Shown here: positions 1 through 13,462 of the stretch, one piece after another
Numbering within the stretch: position 1 is the stretch's first letter
Layout of the letters: every line of letters starts with the position of its first letter
NCBI GenBank assembly: GCA_030272585.1
Contig: BSYQ01000006.1
Span: 3,125,001-3,189,000 of the forward strand
Origin: Bryopsis sp. KO-2023
Lineage: Eukaryota > Chlorophyta > Ulvophyceae > Bryopsidales > Bryopsidaceae
Length of the DNA: 64,000 nt
Direction of reading: 5' to 3'
Translations under genes and position numbers: made by a program
The notes under the pieces: model-generated
Databases searched by the model: none
The model's input: the letters and a program-made list of their open reading frames with translations, nothing else
What the model was told of the DNA's origin: nothing

Positions 1-3000
1 GGTGCAAAAGCTGTCGATTGGCCAGCCTATCACAAAGCCACCGTTCATGGTTCCCCCTTCATGTTCGACATCGACAGGGATGGGATTTTGGATGTGGGGG
101 TCGCAACCTACGAAGGGGAAATCGTGTGGTTCAATGACAACGTAAGTCTTTTTTTTTTTGCCCCTCCTCTCAAAACAAACACACTTGCAAAAACCAACGC
201 TCTGGAGTAAAGTTTGGGGCCATCAGAGATGATGCAACCCTCCACATATCTTTCGGTGTAACAGGTTAATCATTATTTCAAAATCTTGATGGGCAATGTG
301 CGCAATTGCCGAAAGAAAGGGGTTGGGGGGATGAGGAAGTTACAGTTTGGTGGGTGGATATGAACGTACAATGATGGGGCCAGATGCTTAGGTTCGTATT
401 TGTGGATTTGTTCCAGGCGGACAGGCTCCAGGACACTCTCTTCGTTCCCAAGCTTCGAGTGAAAAAGAATTGGTATGTCGGGTTGAACCCTGATCCGACT
501 GATCACTCGCACCCGGACGTTGGGCAAGGGATATCTTTCGAGGGGCATGGAAAGGTAGGGTTTTTGTTGGGTTTTTTTCTTTTTCTTTTTCTGTGTTCGA
601 ATAACCTTGCTGCTGAATCACAGGGGTTCCTCCGAGTATTTCAGGATATGTTGCACCAACATATGTCTTTTTGTTTGTTTTTTAAATAGAAAATACAGAA
701 CATAAACATAACAAAAAATATAACACATTTTCTTGAGAGATTTTTTTCCTTTTTTCTTTCAAAAAGATTTGTAAATCAGAGGTTAATTTTTTCACATGAG
801 TCGTTTGCCTTTTGCAGCCCGCCCATACAAAGGTTCAAATGGAGCCATCCAATTCAACCTCAAATTCCACCAACACCACCTCGAGAAGAAGACTGTTACA
901 AAACGAAGCAACTGTGGGGGCCACCGTCGAACAAGAACAGGGAAAAGAGGTGTCCCAAGAGGCGGCAGACTCGTTCGAAGTTTTCAACGACGACGAAACT
1001 TTCGAGGATTTGGAAGCCCACCATGGGGATGAGGAGGATGAAATCGACAGAAACGGCATTTACACTCTGGATGAAGATTACGGCGACCTGTACGTTTCCA
1101 TGCAATTCCTTGTGGGTGGGTTGTTTTCTTTCTCTTAATCAGGCCTCTCGTGCAGCTGGCTGGCAGGCAATGCTGCTGGGGTATTTTGATTGGTTGGACG
1201 AGGATGCCACCCCACGGAAATCGATCTGATCCAAATCAGCATCTTCCAACCGCTGTAAAGTTTCAGAAAAAATTAACAAAGGGAGCAAAAAACTACATGC
1301 AACCAGCCTGCCCCAAGAACGAGGGATCTCCATAAAAAATAATGTACAAAGATGTGTGTGTGTGTGTGTTTTGTCATGTGCATCATTGTATTGTACAGGG
1401 CAGGCTTTTCTGTTTTTTTGTTTCATGGGGGGGGTTGTGTTGGCTGGTTCATTTAGGTACGATCATTATGCGGAAGACGATTTCTGGGACCACAAAGAAG
1501 TCCAGAAATATTATAACGCCCAGCCCGGGACGTCGGATTCGGAGGCCGTGTTTTTGGATGCCCATATTTTGGGCACCCCGACGATCGCCGATTTGGACGG
1601 GGACCAAGCGGAAGAGCTGGTGGTGCCAGTCACTTACTTTTTCGACGAGGATCACTACAAGATGCCGGAGCACAAGGACGAACTGAACAAAGACGTCGAT
1701 GTGTTGAAATACCTTGCAAGTATGCCGGTTGATTACGAGAGAAAAAAAAAAACGAAAAAACAAGTTTGTTATATAAAAAAGAAGTTAAGAAAAAAACTAT
1801 GGCGATTGATCAATCGCTGCATGGTGGTTATATATATATATACAGTAGAATTCGGTTACTAAATCACATTCGGGCGGCGGGTTTTTCGCTTTAGTACGCG
1901 GCCGATTTACAAAACAAAGTCCGATATTTCCTCATTCCCAGACGCGCGTCAAAGTGAATCAAACTTTAAAAAACTCTTGAATAGAGTCTTTAGAGGCCTG
2001 GCGCTTCAACTGCGTTCGAAGGAACGCCACGACGATGTCTTGGGCATTCTCGTAGACCTCCATCTTGTCAAAGCCCCGACGCTCCAATCCTACTTCCAAA
2101 CGGCGAACTGCGAACTGCGAAGGATATGACGTACAGATTCTGGACTCCATTCTGTTCATTTCGTTCGACTGTTTCGCATTCCCTTTGCACCGCGCGTCCT
2201 CTCGTTTGACGATTCTTGTAGGAAATTCGTGGGCACCTTGATTTATTACCCGAAATCCAGATTGATAAAACGGCCACCCCCACCCCCTGAAAATTCCGTT
2301 CCTGGCGATTCTGCTGTAGTAGACGGCGTGCTGCAGTAGCCGACGCAATAGTAACCGAATTCTACTGTATATATATATGGGTAAGCGAAAGTGAAAGCTA
2401 CGGGCACACCAACTACAAATAAAAATTATGTAATATACATAATATAGAACCCTGAATCTTTATTACTTATCGATGGCCGGAAAGAGAAAAAAAAGAAAAA
2501 TCCCTGAATACGTTGAGTTTTCGTCTTTTTTTTTACTTGATTTCTGTGTTTAAAAAATCGTAGATGGCCTCGTCGTTTTCGACCTTTTCCACAAGACCAT
2601 CAAGTGGAGCCTGCATTTGGAGCTGACCACCGACACCATCGATTATCGAGCTTACATTTTTGGCAGGCCCACGGTGGTGGATATCGACGAAGACGGTTTC
2701 ATGGAAATAATCGTCGGGACGTCGCAAGGCTTCCTGTATGTGTTGGATCACAAGGGGCGAAACCGCGAAGGCTGGCCGATACAAATGGGGCAGATCGAAG
2801 GCCAAGTGCTTGTGGCCGATGTGAATGGTGATGGGGAAATCGAGATCGTCGCAGGTGGGGTGAGAGGATTGAAGGGGTTTGGGGGGGTGCATACAAAAAT
2901 GAAAAAAAAACACAAAAACATCCATTTGGTTCTGGGATTCAATGTGTTGTTATGGTGTGGGGGAAAAGGTGGTTTTTCGTACGAGGTTTTTCCAAAACAA

Positions 3001-5940
3001 ATTGTTCTTTTTTGAAGTTTTCCAAAACTTGGAGCTGGGTGGTTTCCACTTTTTTTTCCGCAGAAACCACATTTTGGGTGGCCTGGTGGTGCAAAAATTC
3101 TCAGCAGCCAGTTTTGACATCAGAAAGGGGGTGGTCATCTCAAACGAAAGTTCTGCTAAACATACAACTCGCCCCCTTGATCGATCAATGTTGTTTTCCC
3201 CTGACCTCTCACCTTACTTGCTGGGCCGAGTTTTTTGCTTTTGCCAATTCTGACTTCCACACATTTTCTGCGCCCAGCTGATCGACACGGGTCCGTGGCC
3301 ATGTTCAATATTTATGGAAAGGAATTATGGGAGCGGCACCTGAAATCGTCGATTGCTCAAGCCCCCGTTGCTGGAGACATCGACGGGGATGGGCAAATCG
3401 AAATCGTCATCACAAGTCGCAGCGGACATGTGTTTGCTCTGGAAGGTAGGGGCCAGAAAACTCACAATCCTGAAAAGTACATATATGCATACACACATAT
3501 CGTTCAAAGGATGCATCTGCTGAAAAAAAACATATTGTGAATAAGTAATTCAAAAGGGGGAAGGGGGAAGGCGATGGGAAGAATAATTCTAGCGATTTTT
3601 GGGGGGGCACGACAGGTCATCGAATTTGTCTAGCAAGGGTGGAATAACCGAGATCGTCGGTACACTCGCTTGTTTCCTCTCTCCCCCCCCTCCCCTTCTT
3701 TTTATTTTCGATTGTTCCATGCATCGCAAATTGATCTAAAAAAAAAGCCAATAGATCACTGAATTGGGCAACGGAGTCGATGAGACCTGGTGAATTTGTG
3801 CTGCGTTTTTTTTTTTTTTTGACAAAAGGTGCCAATGGCCAGGACAAGGCTCCTTTCCCGTTCAAAACGCAAGGCACCATCGTGGCGCCCCCCTTGATCA
3901 CGAGACTGCAAGACAGCCCCAGTCAACAAATCGTCGTGCCCTCGTTCGATGGATTCTTGTATGTCATCGATGGGGAGACCGGTTGTGTGGATGCCATCGA
4001 TTTCGGAGAAATGAGTTACAGGTATGGTGCAATAATGCATGTTTTTTTTGTTTTTTTTTATGTTGAAATTTTCTTGAAATTCTCATCAATTTTGTTTTTT
4101 AAATATCTGTATTTATGGGTGTGTTGGGGTGTGAAATTGAGGAAAGACATGTGGGCAAAGTTTGGTCGACTTTATGTTTTGATTCTGGTGGGTGTCGTCA
4201 GATCAACCTGCTTGTATTGACTGATTTTTGCATTTTTTGTTCCTCACAGTATGGTCTTGGCGGATGATCTAGACGATGATGGGAACATTGACTTGGTGGT
4301 CACCTCGCTGAATGGCAATGTTTACATGTTCGAGACGGGAGGAGAATATAGCCCCTTGCGAACTTGGACTTCGGAGGTGGGTGTTGGTGGTGTCCCACAA
4401 ATACACTGCTATATTAATATATATATATTCAATCGGGGTCAAATATCCCCCTACAAACTCAGAGGACAGTTATGTAACAGTGTTCGGAGTCCTTGTTGTA
4501 TTTATTCCTGGAAATTGTATGTATGTACCGGCAGATCCTATCATGTTTCAAGCTGCCCTGTCTGTGTGTGAGGAAGTGGGTTGCTGTTTTTTTTTTAGCT
4601 GTGAGTTGCTGTTTTGGGGTGTTTTTTCAGGCACATGGGACGAGTGGGTTGCTGGCTCGAGATCGAATGGTGGGCATCGCTGCAGACAAAGCATCGAGGG
4701 AAAAGAGGGATGTGCGAGGGGACAGGGTTTCCATCACTTTCGAAATCTTGGACAATCGAAATCCCCAAAAGAGGGTTGCCATTCTGGCTGAGGGTTTGGA
4801 AAATCGAGGGGAGCAGCGCTCGACCACCTCCCATGGCCCGTACAATGTCACAGTCCTCCTCAAGGTGATTTTTTTAGTCAGGCATCCAACAGGGAAGAAA
4901 TCGAACATTTGTTTCTTTTTTTTTTATTTCTTGCGATGGAAAGAGCCTGTATCATTTAGGAGTTTTGGTAACAGAACTTTTCTCCCTTCAAATGTAACAA
5001 TGATCGGTGAATTAATGGAAAAAAAAGAAGATTTGGCTGTGACCTTGTTGACCTGGGTTCAAATACTAAAAGGGACTGAAAGCGGATATGCCCTCCAGCC
5101 GCTGAAGGTTCAGGGAATTCAAACATCTCCCGATCGACTCTCTTTTAGTACTTTTTTTGGGGGGTAAACTACTTTTTCCTTTGCAAGCTGTTGTTTTCTC
5201 GGAAGTAATGTAGATGTAATTTGTCCGGTGGGTGTATATGCAGAATGTGGGCGTGAAAGAAATGAACGCTGGCGATGCTCCTGTTATTGGAGTGATGGAG
5301 ACTTACGATTTGCCTGGAACCTACACGGTCACGATCCCTTGTCCAAGGAGCCGCTCCACAGCCCTAGTCAGACTGGAGCTCAAAGACAAGAACAAAATCG
5401 TTTATGTGGATGAATTCAGTCTATCCTTTCACATGCATTGGTACAAGCTCATCAAGGTATAGTCACGGAAGGAATTAAAAACAAAATGTGGAAATACTAT
5501 TTGCTTTCTTTTAGTTTTTTTTCGGGGGAGAATCGGGATTGAAATATTTTCTGCAAGGCAAAATTTCCTGGGTGAAACCCATTGCGCAAATTTTTTATAT
5601 ATATTGTATATATATATTTGCATGCATGTATGATCAACAAAGGATTGAAGCCTTGCCAAAAACTAGAAAGAAAAAGCCGAGAGAAAAACTGCAGGAGAAT
5701 TCCCAGTCCCACCTCGAAAATTTCGAAGAAAACCTGGAAATATCTTATGCGCTCGTTTCCCGCTCGACCAAAATTCTTTCAAATGTTTGTTTTTTTGCTC
5801 GTTTAAAACGATGTGTGTGTTTTGTTTGTTTGTTTTTTTCCTTTTTTTTCTCACAGTGGCTGATCGTGATGCCATTCACAGCAATGGCCCTCGTGGTATT
5901 TTCTGCAAAATCCTCGATATTACCATACCTTCCTTCTTGA
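1..5940 (+). CDS. DEX1: DEX1-like FG-GAP/VCBS repeat membrane protein (5' truncated by window edge)
   Basis: Exons: 1-141, 417-554, 818-1089, 1457-1719, 2564-2854, 3278-3445, 3829-4021, 4250-4376, 4631-4864, 5244-5456, 5857-5940. All are GT-AG with matching phases and give about 707 residues plus stop. Family knowledge: Arabidopsis DEX1 (about 900 aa) is a secretory-pathway/plasma-membrane protein with FG-GAP repeats and Ca-binding-like loops, needed for primexine and exine patterning. Seen here: repeated Asp-rich loops (DIDRDG, DLDGD, DIDEDG, DVNGDG, DIDGDG, DLDDDG), the family signature KNWYVGLNPDPTDHSHPDV, an SMVLADDLDDDGN block and a C-terminal FSLSFHMHWYKLIK block. The last exon encodes a hydrophobic transmembrane segment and a very short tail. 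An acidic low-complexity insert lies before the second repeat group (818-1089). About 190 N-terminal residues lie outside the window. A function in exine cannot be assumed in an alga; a wall or scale secretory role is inference. Identity is near certain from collinearity over the whole length. Confidence 0.93.
1843..2367. mobile_element. 525-bp TA-flanked terminal-inverted-repeat element (MITE-like) in a DEX1 intron
   Basis: Both ends carry the same perfect 18-bp terminal inverted repeat, CAGTAGAATTCGGTTACT (1843-1860, and inverted at 2350-2367). Each end is flanked directly by TA and lies inside a (TA)n run, so the target was probably a TA microsatellite. A CAGT end with TA duplication is typical of Tc1/mariner-type elements (family knowledge). 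The interior has one minus-strand ORF (1959-2348, about 129 codons) that I do not recognise and that shows no DDE transposase signature, so the element is probably non-autonomous. It lies in the 844-bp intron 1720-2563 and leaves the splice sites intact. Confidence 0.75.
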
Positions 5941-7241
5941 CCCCACCGTAGGACGGCAATCACCCGTCAATATATTGTTTTCTTTCGTTTTTTATAATCG
6001 GTCTCCTGGTGGTTTTACCTGATGGCAGAGGGGTGTACCAGGGCTTAGTTTTAATTCGTAGTTTAACTTCACCCCTTCCATTCTCATATTCTTTGGGGGA
6101 GGGTGGGCGAGGGAAATTTCACTGACAGTGCAGCCCTGGTACTGTACTGGTATTATGGCAGATATTGCCTGGGAAAAAAAAATATCCGACCGAAACCCAC
6201 AAACTTCAAAGATTTGTCAGGGTACGCGTCCAGCTCCTTGTCTATTCTATGCCACCCAGGGTGGATGGGTATTTTTTTGCACGTCGCTGTATTCCCACAG
6301 AGAATTTTGAAATCGTTTTCCATCTGGAACGATAAGGAAATTCTGTCTTTTTTGCCTCCCTAGTTTCGTTCACCAGCAATGAACCATATTCAAAAGCCTA
6401 AGACTTTGAAGAAACACACAGCCAGATGCAACAGAAACATTCATGCAGTTATTTCCATAGCTTGATCGTTTGAAGGATGGAGTGTACCCAGTTCAAACAG
6501 AAAAAGAGAACTGCCCACAGTCTGTCACCACACAGGTTTTACTCCTGTTTGATAAAGTCAGGGCGTCGATCAGTCCTGAGGTTTTGTGCATCTCACAGTT
6601 TCCTTTCAGCTGTCTTTTGGCCAGCATGGTTAATACTGCTCATAATTCACGAACAGAAGAATCAGTTGCCTCAGAAAAGCAACCGAGCTCCACCCCACCG
6701 TCACCCAGTGTGGGTGTGCCAAAGTGCAGCTCTCCTGTGGGAGGTAAAAGACGGGGTAGTGTCCCGCGATAATACTGCTTGAGTGCGGCTGGGGCACTCG
6801 TTCTCTCCCCTCCAGTCGCGCAATTCATAACACCACATGGTGGACAATCGCATCATCGCATTCCCCCCCTCTGCCCCCCCAACCGAGAAAAGTTCGAAAA
6901 AGAATTCACTCGATCATTTTAGTAGCGCAACGGGAGTTTCCTTGCTTCAGATCATTGTGTTGGGACCAACACATCCTGTAGCGGTCCACGCGCGAGACGG
7001 TACGCGACTTGTAACGGTGTCAGTTTTTTTCTCTTCTGCTCGTTTCAGCAACGGAGAGAAGTTTTGCACCGCACCCACACGAGTGGGACACAACCCTGAC
7101 GGGGATCCTGGTCACTACCGGAGAAACCCGCTCAACAAAAGTATTTTCTTTCCCCTCCGAACGGAAGCGGACCCAAGGGGAGAAGCCTCCACAGCAGCGT
7201 GACGCGTCCCTGTTTTGCGGACGCTCACAAGTTGAGTTGGG
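5941..7241. other. Intergenic: DEX1 3' flank and 5' flank of the Cys-rich membrane protein gene
   Basis: This 1.3-kb stretch follows the DEX1 stop and precedes the next start codon on the same strand, so it should hold a terminator and a promoter. I see no repeat, RNA gene or convincing exon. Open frames here are short and have no splice-consistent continuation. Confidence 0.5.
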
Positions 7242-10200
7242 ATGAACGACGGGCTACCAAGGAGCCAACTGACTCTGTGGCTGTTGGTGGTCGTTGCAAC
7301 CTCCATTCGCGCTGTAGCGGTGAGGTTTCCGCTGCAGTTCAGTGCGGAAAAACAAACGTGTTACGTGAATTCGGTCGACACCTTTTTTGATGCTCGGTTG
7401 AGTTTCTGGACGAGGAACAACAGCGAAGCAACTGAAAGTGTGATATCGTTTGCCCTCGTCGCAGCTCACGGACGCAAGGAGGTTACCAGCGAACACAGAG
7501 TCAAAACTAAGCAGGTAGTCCATCTCGTTTACACCCTTTCCCATTGGTTTTCTTGGTTGACTGGTATGACATGATATGCATAACCTTGCATTGTTTCCGA
7601 GAGCCAACGCGTTTTGTCAGAGCTTTAAATCAGTTTCCGCCTAAACTTGCCATCACGTCGACGTGGGTCGTTCTTCTTCCTTTGTTCGGTTTGCTGAAAA
7701 ACAGTACTTTGACGCAGGAGATCCTCTCGAGATTTGTTGGGGGTGTATGACGTTACAGCGTGTGCTTGGGTCGAAGGTAAATGGAAAAACAAAAACAAAA
7801 GAAGACACAACAAAGCCACTCTTGTGCACTGCATCACAGAATCTCTTGCAGCTCTATGACTCCACATCCTTTGAGGGACTAAGGGTGCAAGGTGCTATGC
7901 TTTGCAGATGCCATTTGCGAACTATCTCCAGACTATGGGAGACTCTTGTACTCAGAAACTGATGCACCTCTGCAACAGTTGCTTTTCAAGAGGAGCGATT
8001 GTTTCACGTCTCGATTGAGAGGTACTTGCGCAAAATCTTTCGCCCAACCTTCTATGGGTGGTTGGTAAATGACTGACCCTCACAATGCAGAGTTCAAAAA
8101 TTCACATGAAGTGTCATGGGGGGTGGGAGTTGCTGCTGGAATTCGATGCAGGTCGTCTTAGTTTGGCTGCTGTGTGTACAGGTGACTGTGAATCAATTGG
8201 TGCTCTTGAATCTGATCAGTATTGCACATGGAACAAAGAGGGGGGACGATGCAGATACAAGGTTTGCATTTCGCTGTTAACATCTCATGCATTTTCGCAC
8301 TTGAATGAGTGTGTACCACAAAACCTGACAAGCCCAGGTGTTTACACTGGAACCTGTCTTTCATATTTTGCCAACTTTCTCAAGTATCAATACGAGCCAC
8401 CACTGAATGTATGGAGCGCCAGGAATAACTGGAAAAAAAAAGCCAATGCCAGGTCTTATTTTTTGCACATTTTGATATTCCAGACAAAGAACTTTGGGGA
8501 GGATGCTGAAGAATGCTCAGCTCCTGGCATGAGAAAATTCAATTCTCTGGATGCACGTTGCAAAGCATTCACGCACTCCAATTGCCCGACGAAGCTGGGT
8601 TGCACCGTCACCCAAATAGAAGGCGTCGGTCGGGCATGCAGACCTTCAGGAACGGAGGCGGTGGACAGGTTGCTGAATTCTGCAATCAACCAAGCTGATA
8701 TACTCCGGGTGCTCATTAAAGTGAGTGAAAGATGTGGAGGTCAAATATCGGGGGGGGGGGGCAAAAAAACCCAAGATAAATTTGGAGCCACCGAATAGCT
8801 CGTTGCATGTTCATGTGACAATCCAAGAGAGCTGATGAAAAATTATATGCTGTCGGCTTCGTAGGGAGCTGCCTCCATGAAGGACTTGTCTCTGCCGACA
8901 ATTGAAGAGGCTCAGAATGCCACAGGGGAGGAAGATCTTGAGGGAGGGGGCCGTCGGCGACTGACCCAGTCCAATTTAACATTCGGAGGGCTCCAGAGGG
9001 AAAGTTCCAAAGTGCGGTCATCAGGAGTTCTGAGTGTGAGTGATGCTCGTCCGCTGTCAGTATCAGGTGCTGGGGCACAAGCCACGGACGGACAGCGTTC
9101 TTCAGCGACCGCTTCGACTGAGAGGTTCGGCTTGACTGTGGGGGATGAGGGTCTGGGCCCCACGGTGACATCTCTCCTTCCTGGACCTGTGATTGAAATC
9201 ACAGAGAATGTTGTGGAAATCACGGAACCTCCAGCACCCCCCAAAACACCAGCCTCTGCACCAAAGCCACAAAGTCCCAAACCCAGACCTTCATCAAAAC
9301 CTGAACCCCGAGCCTCAATCGTAGGGGACACCAAACCTGCTTCTCGAGCCCAGAAGAACAAGGAAACCGGCGACAGCACAGACGTAACCCCCCCAAAGAG
9401 TGAGAAAGGCGACGGTACTCTGGCGACCACAAACACCCGAGCCAAGAAGACTGCCTCACTCACAGCACCGCAAAAGCAGCCGGGGGCGAAGAAGGCGGTG
9501 GGGACCACCACATTCAATATTGACTCCATCCCACCGATCGAATCAGAAGGCAGGGAGGCCACCGGAACGAAAAGCCCCACCTCCAAGCCCCTCTCGTCGA
9601 CGGAGGGGTCAACCGTCGTGGGGGAAGTCGACAGGGACAAATCTCTCAGTGCAGCCGGTGCGACAAAGAACAAGACACCAGCTGCGTTGGATTTCTCTTC
9701 AGGGGATGACAATCAACTTATCAGGAACCGGGAGCAGCTCCAGAATCTGACGACGGCCGAAGGAGGAAATGAAAACCTCAGAAACCGCCAGAATTTGGAG
9801 GATGGCCTGACCGTCTCTCCCTCTATCTTCTTTAAGACTCAAGACTTAGATTTGGATAAGTCTGGTGGGGGTCTCTTACAGGAGATTGTGGTGAGTCATG
9901 CACCTGTCCGAGTGCATTTCAAATGGATAAAATGGGGCCGGGAAAGCAAATGATTCTTTCTGTCTACGTGCATGTCTGTTCATACATTTTTCAAGTTAGA
10001 AATATGGATCCAATCATTGAATGCGAGAAATTTATGCAAGGAACTACGTAAGGTGAAATTATGGAGCCAAATCTTTCCTTTGTTTTTTCTTTTAATTTTC
10101 AGACAATTATTACAAACCTTTCGACGGTGATGTCCCTGAAGTCGGTCAAACTGACTGGCCCCTCCATCCTGGAAATACAAGAGTCGTTGCGAATAGCGAC

Positions 10201-13200
10201 CCTCCGTCTGGATAACCTTCGTAGAAGTTTGGACTTGAACGATTTTGACGGCTCCGAGCGGCGATACCGACAAGCTGCAGACGAGCTCTGGTGGAAAATG
10301 GAAGTGGGAGCCCAAGAGGGGTCGAAAAAGTTGCAGGGGGTAAGGCATACACTGTTTCTTCTTGTCATCGTTCGATTCTATGTCTGACAAAGACCCCCCT
10401 AGCAATCATACCAATAAAGAAACCGAGAAGAAAAAAAAAATCAAGGGAGGTAGATCTTTGCGCTAGAAGTCGACCATTTACTTACATCAGTGGGATGTTT
10501 CAGACCTCGACCCAATATCAATAGAAACAGCAACATGTGTTTCGAATATCCACCGAATCACCACAGGAATCTTGTCAGGATCTCAGAGCTACACTCAATC
10601 AAAGAATTTTAATGCTTTCTTGAAAAACCCATGGCATCTCACCACCCAGGTCGAGGTGTTACAACCTGTGGTAAGCGTATATTGAGTGGTGGATGGATGG
10701 TGGTTGCAGAGGGAGCTTTCTCGAGCGATCTACAGTGGGGGAATCAAGATAATGGAAGCCTATTTTCAGGCCAACAGGACTTGGCCCGAAGAGGATTTGG
10801 CTTCTTACCGGGGCGAACTGGACACTTCGATAAAGAAGTTGGAGGATGCAATTTTCCAGCATCAAGAAATTCTGGGAGCGGAGGTGGAAATCGAACAGAC
10901 GATGGCCACGGAGGAAATCAAAGAACTGGGGGATCTGGTTTCGCTGTTCATGAAATTCGTGAACGAGAGTTTCCATGAGGTTTATCCAATCCAGTTGGAC
11001 CTCGATTTCGTGGAAGGATACAATCAGACATGGGTGAGGGCAGTCGTGGCCAGGAACCAGCGCTGGCACGATATTAGGCGGACAATAAGCAATATTTCCA
11101 ACATGGGGCAGCAGATTCAGTCCCTTCTTCTTAAAACACACTTGGTGCTGTTGGAGGCGAGTCCAGGAGACATGGATGCTTCGGCGGCAACTGAAGGGCT
11201 GGAAGGCACCGGTCTGGAAAACCTGGTGAATGATATGGTGGGGGCTTTGGTCGCAATATACGATGGTAACTACTCCTTGGCTAATCCTCAGCCGGTTCCG
11301 GACGATGTCTCAGATAAAGCCCTTGACAGGTGGCAGGCAGGGCCTCCCATTTCCAGGGACGACCTGTGGGGTGTTATTCAGAACGTCACGACGCACAATA
11401 GCATCGGGGATTTTCAGAAGCCGATCGATGAACTGGCTAGAATCCTGGAGGCGGTCGTGCTGATGACGGAGGCCAAAATTTACCCCAGGGCCAGTGAAAA
11501 AATCGATCTCCCCCCCTCCCCTCAGGAGAGCAGCATAATGCTCCTGCTAGACAATATTCAGCATTTGGTTTATGAGTGGGCTTTTGCCCGCAACGGAAAA
11601 CAGCGCAACATTTTCGGCAGCTTTGCCCATTCGCGGGAAGAGCTGGATTTGAGTCTGGCGGGATGCGCGGGGCTGGGCGGTATCAACCCCGAATCGTGCA
11701 GCTTTGATCGAACGAACTGTGCAGTCGAGAAGCTGCCTGGGTGGATGCTGGGAGACTCGAAAATTCAAACGCAGACGGATACTTTCTGTTGGCCCAGGAA
11801 TGTGGTATCGAGTCGAATTCTCGATGGCATGACGGAGAAGACGGCCACCTCGGCTCTTTTGTCAGACTTGCTGCAAGCCTCCGTGGTGTGCGTCATGAGG
11901 GAAACGGAGGAGTGCAGAGTGGACGATCTGTGCGAGTTCTCTGGAATAGGCGATTGTCAAATCTCTTCGAACTTCGTGCAATTCGTGTTGCAGGTGTGTG
12001 TGTGTGCAAAATGGGGGTCCAGGGAGGGTTCATTCCTTCTCGACTAACAAAACAGAACGCTTTTTTTTTCTATCAGAGAAAAATTCACGACTTTTGCTTC
12101 CGGAAAGGAACGACATAATGCTGATTATCCCCCCCCCTCTTCCCCCGCCCTCTTTCATACAACAAAAAAAACGAGTAAGAGGAAGGCATATTTAACCAGG
12201 AAATCTGTGTTATCATGGGAATCCCCTTGCAGAACGTCAGCATCGCATCTCTTTCTGCCCCATCCTCCGACGAAGCTTGCATGCGATTCCTGGGCCTCCC
12301 GACATGCCACGATTTCCAGGACGCGAAAGCTTGCCAAGCAACTCATGGATGTGCATGGGCAAACTCCTCGCCACCCAACACCACCTCCTCATATTACGAC
12401 CTGCCTCTCTTGACCGAGACCGAAACTGAGACTGAGACTGATGAGGGGAACTCCACGAAGACCAAGGAGACCGGCCATGAACGATCGGACGTGGAAGAGC
12501 TTGATGGCCCCGGAATCTGCCTGGATGATTGGGTGGAGCAGCTTGTGCACGTGACGGAGTTTGTGAATGAACCTCAAGAGGTAATAAAGGAGTGGCAACT
12601 CGATCCCAGGGATTTGAAACCAGTGAAACATCAAAACTGGCATTGTTCGGCCCCCTGTAGAGACCCTGATGAATGTCTGAATGAACTCGCCTAGTTAAGA
12701 GTGTGCCAAGGTGAAATTTTCCGGGGGGGGGGGGGAGCAGGTCTCCCATGATTCGAGAAGAAGGAATAGAGTGGAAATTGGAAACTTGCCAACAGGTTGT
12801 CGTGTGGATTCTTGCAGAGACAACACCTCCTTCATTCGAAACATGAAGAATGCCTCCAGCAGAGGTCGCTTTCACAATGTCAAAAAGTGGATGCCGATGC
12901 TGAGGACCTGAGACTGCTGCCAAGCAGCGTGCCTCGGGGCTCCGCATCCATCAGCGAATGGGGTCCGGCAGTCATATCCGTTCTAGGGACGGTTTTCATG
13001 GCCGCCATCGCTCTGTTCGCCTGGAAACTGGTCAAACGCAACAGGAAACGCGGGGCCAAGGGAAAGAAAAAGGGTGGCAAGCGTGGTGGCAAGAGGACGG
13101 TGGGGGGTGGTGGTGGAGGCAGACCGGGTAAACCCGCTGGGAAGAAAGGGAAAAAGTTGAGCAGCAAACCGGCGGTGCAAATGATCCGTAAGCCGCCCAC

Positions 13201-13462
13201 ATTCACCACCGTGATATCCCCTAGCGCGGAGACGTCGACGAACATGAAAGAAGCCAACTTTGCTTTCGTTTTGGGTACGATCAGCGGCTCTGCCGATTCG
13301 TCGTCCAGCAACCTGAAAGTGCCTCACTCGCAAGACAATCAAGAAATCAACCCTGTGTCGGAATCGGATGGGGATACTACGGATTCCTCGTGGACCTCCA
13401 CCTCAACGGAGGGGTGGACCGATTCTGAGTCGGAGGGGGAAGGTTACCACCGAGGCCAGTGA
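7242..13462 (+). CDS. Unrecognised large Cys-rich type I membrane protein
   Basis: Exons: 7242-7514, 7705-7776, 7852-7891, 7908-8021, 8182-8261, 8484-8720, 8865-9890, 10103-10339, 10710-11993, 12233-12580, 12818-13462; about 1451 aa with all phases closing. The start ATG opens a signal peptide (hydrophobic core LTLWLLVVVATSIRAVAV). Next come short Cys-rich exons with PSI-like patterns (QYCTWNKEGGRCRYK; later CQATHGCAWAN), then a roughly 340-aa Pro/Ser/Thr/Lys-rich disordered stretch, then a long mostly helical ectodomain with N-glycosylation sequons and clustered cysteines near 11650-11980. The last exon has one transmembrane segment (about 12960-13030) followed by a strongly basic cytoplasmic tail (RKRGAKGKKKGGKRGGKR) and an acidic Ser/Thr-rich end. 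I recognise no family. A cell-surface receptor or adhesin is inference from topology alone. The splice from 10339 to 10710 is the least certain join, because a further short exon near 10567-10674 could exist. Confidence 0.72.

Noticed and set aside
8182-8300. CRISPR or other prokaryotic system
   Set aside because: The whole window has spliced eukaryotic genes; no direct-repeat/spacer array exists. Repeats found are microsatellites, minisatellites and inverted-repeat elements.
10567-10674. Extra exon of the Cys-rich membrane protein between 10339 and 10710
   Set aside because: It has acceptor- and donor-like borders, but no frame is both open and phase-compatible with its neighbours, so the direct splice was preferred.
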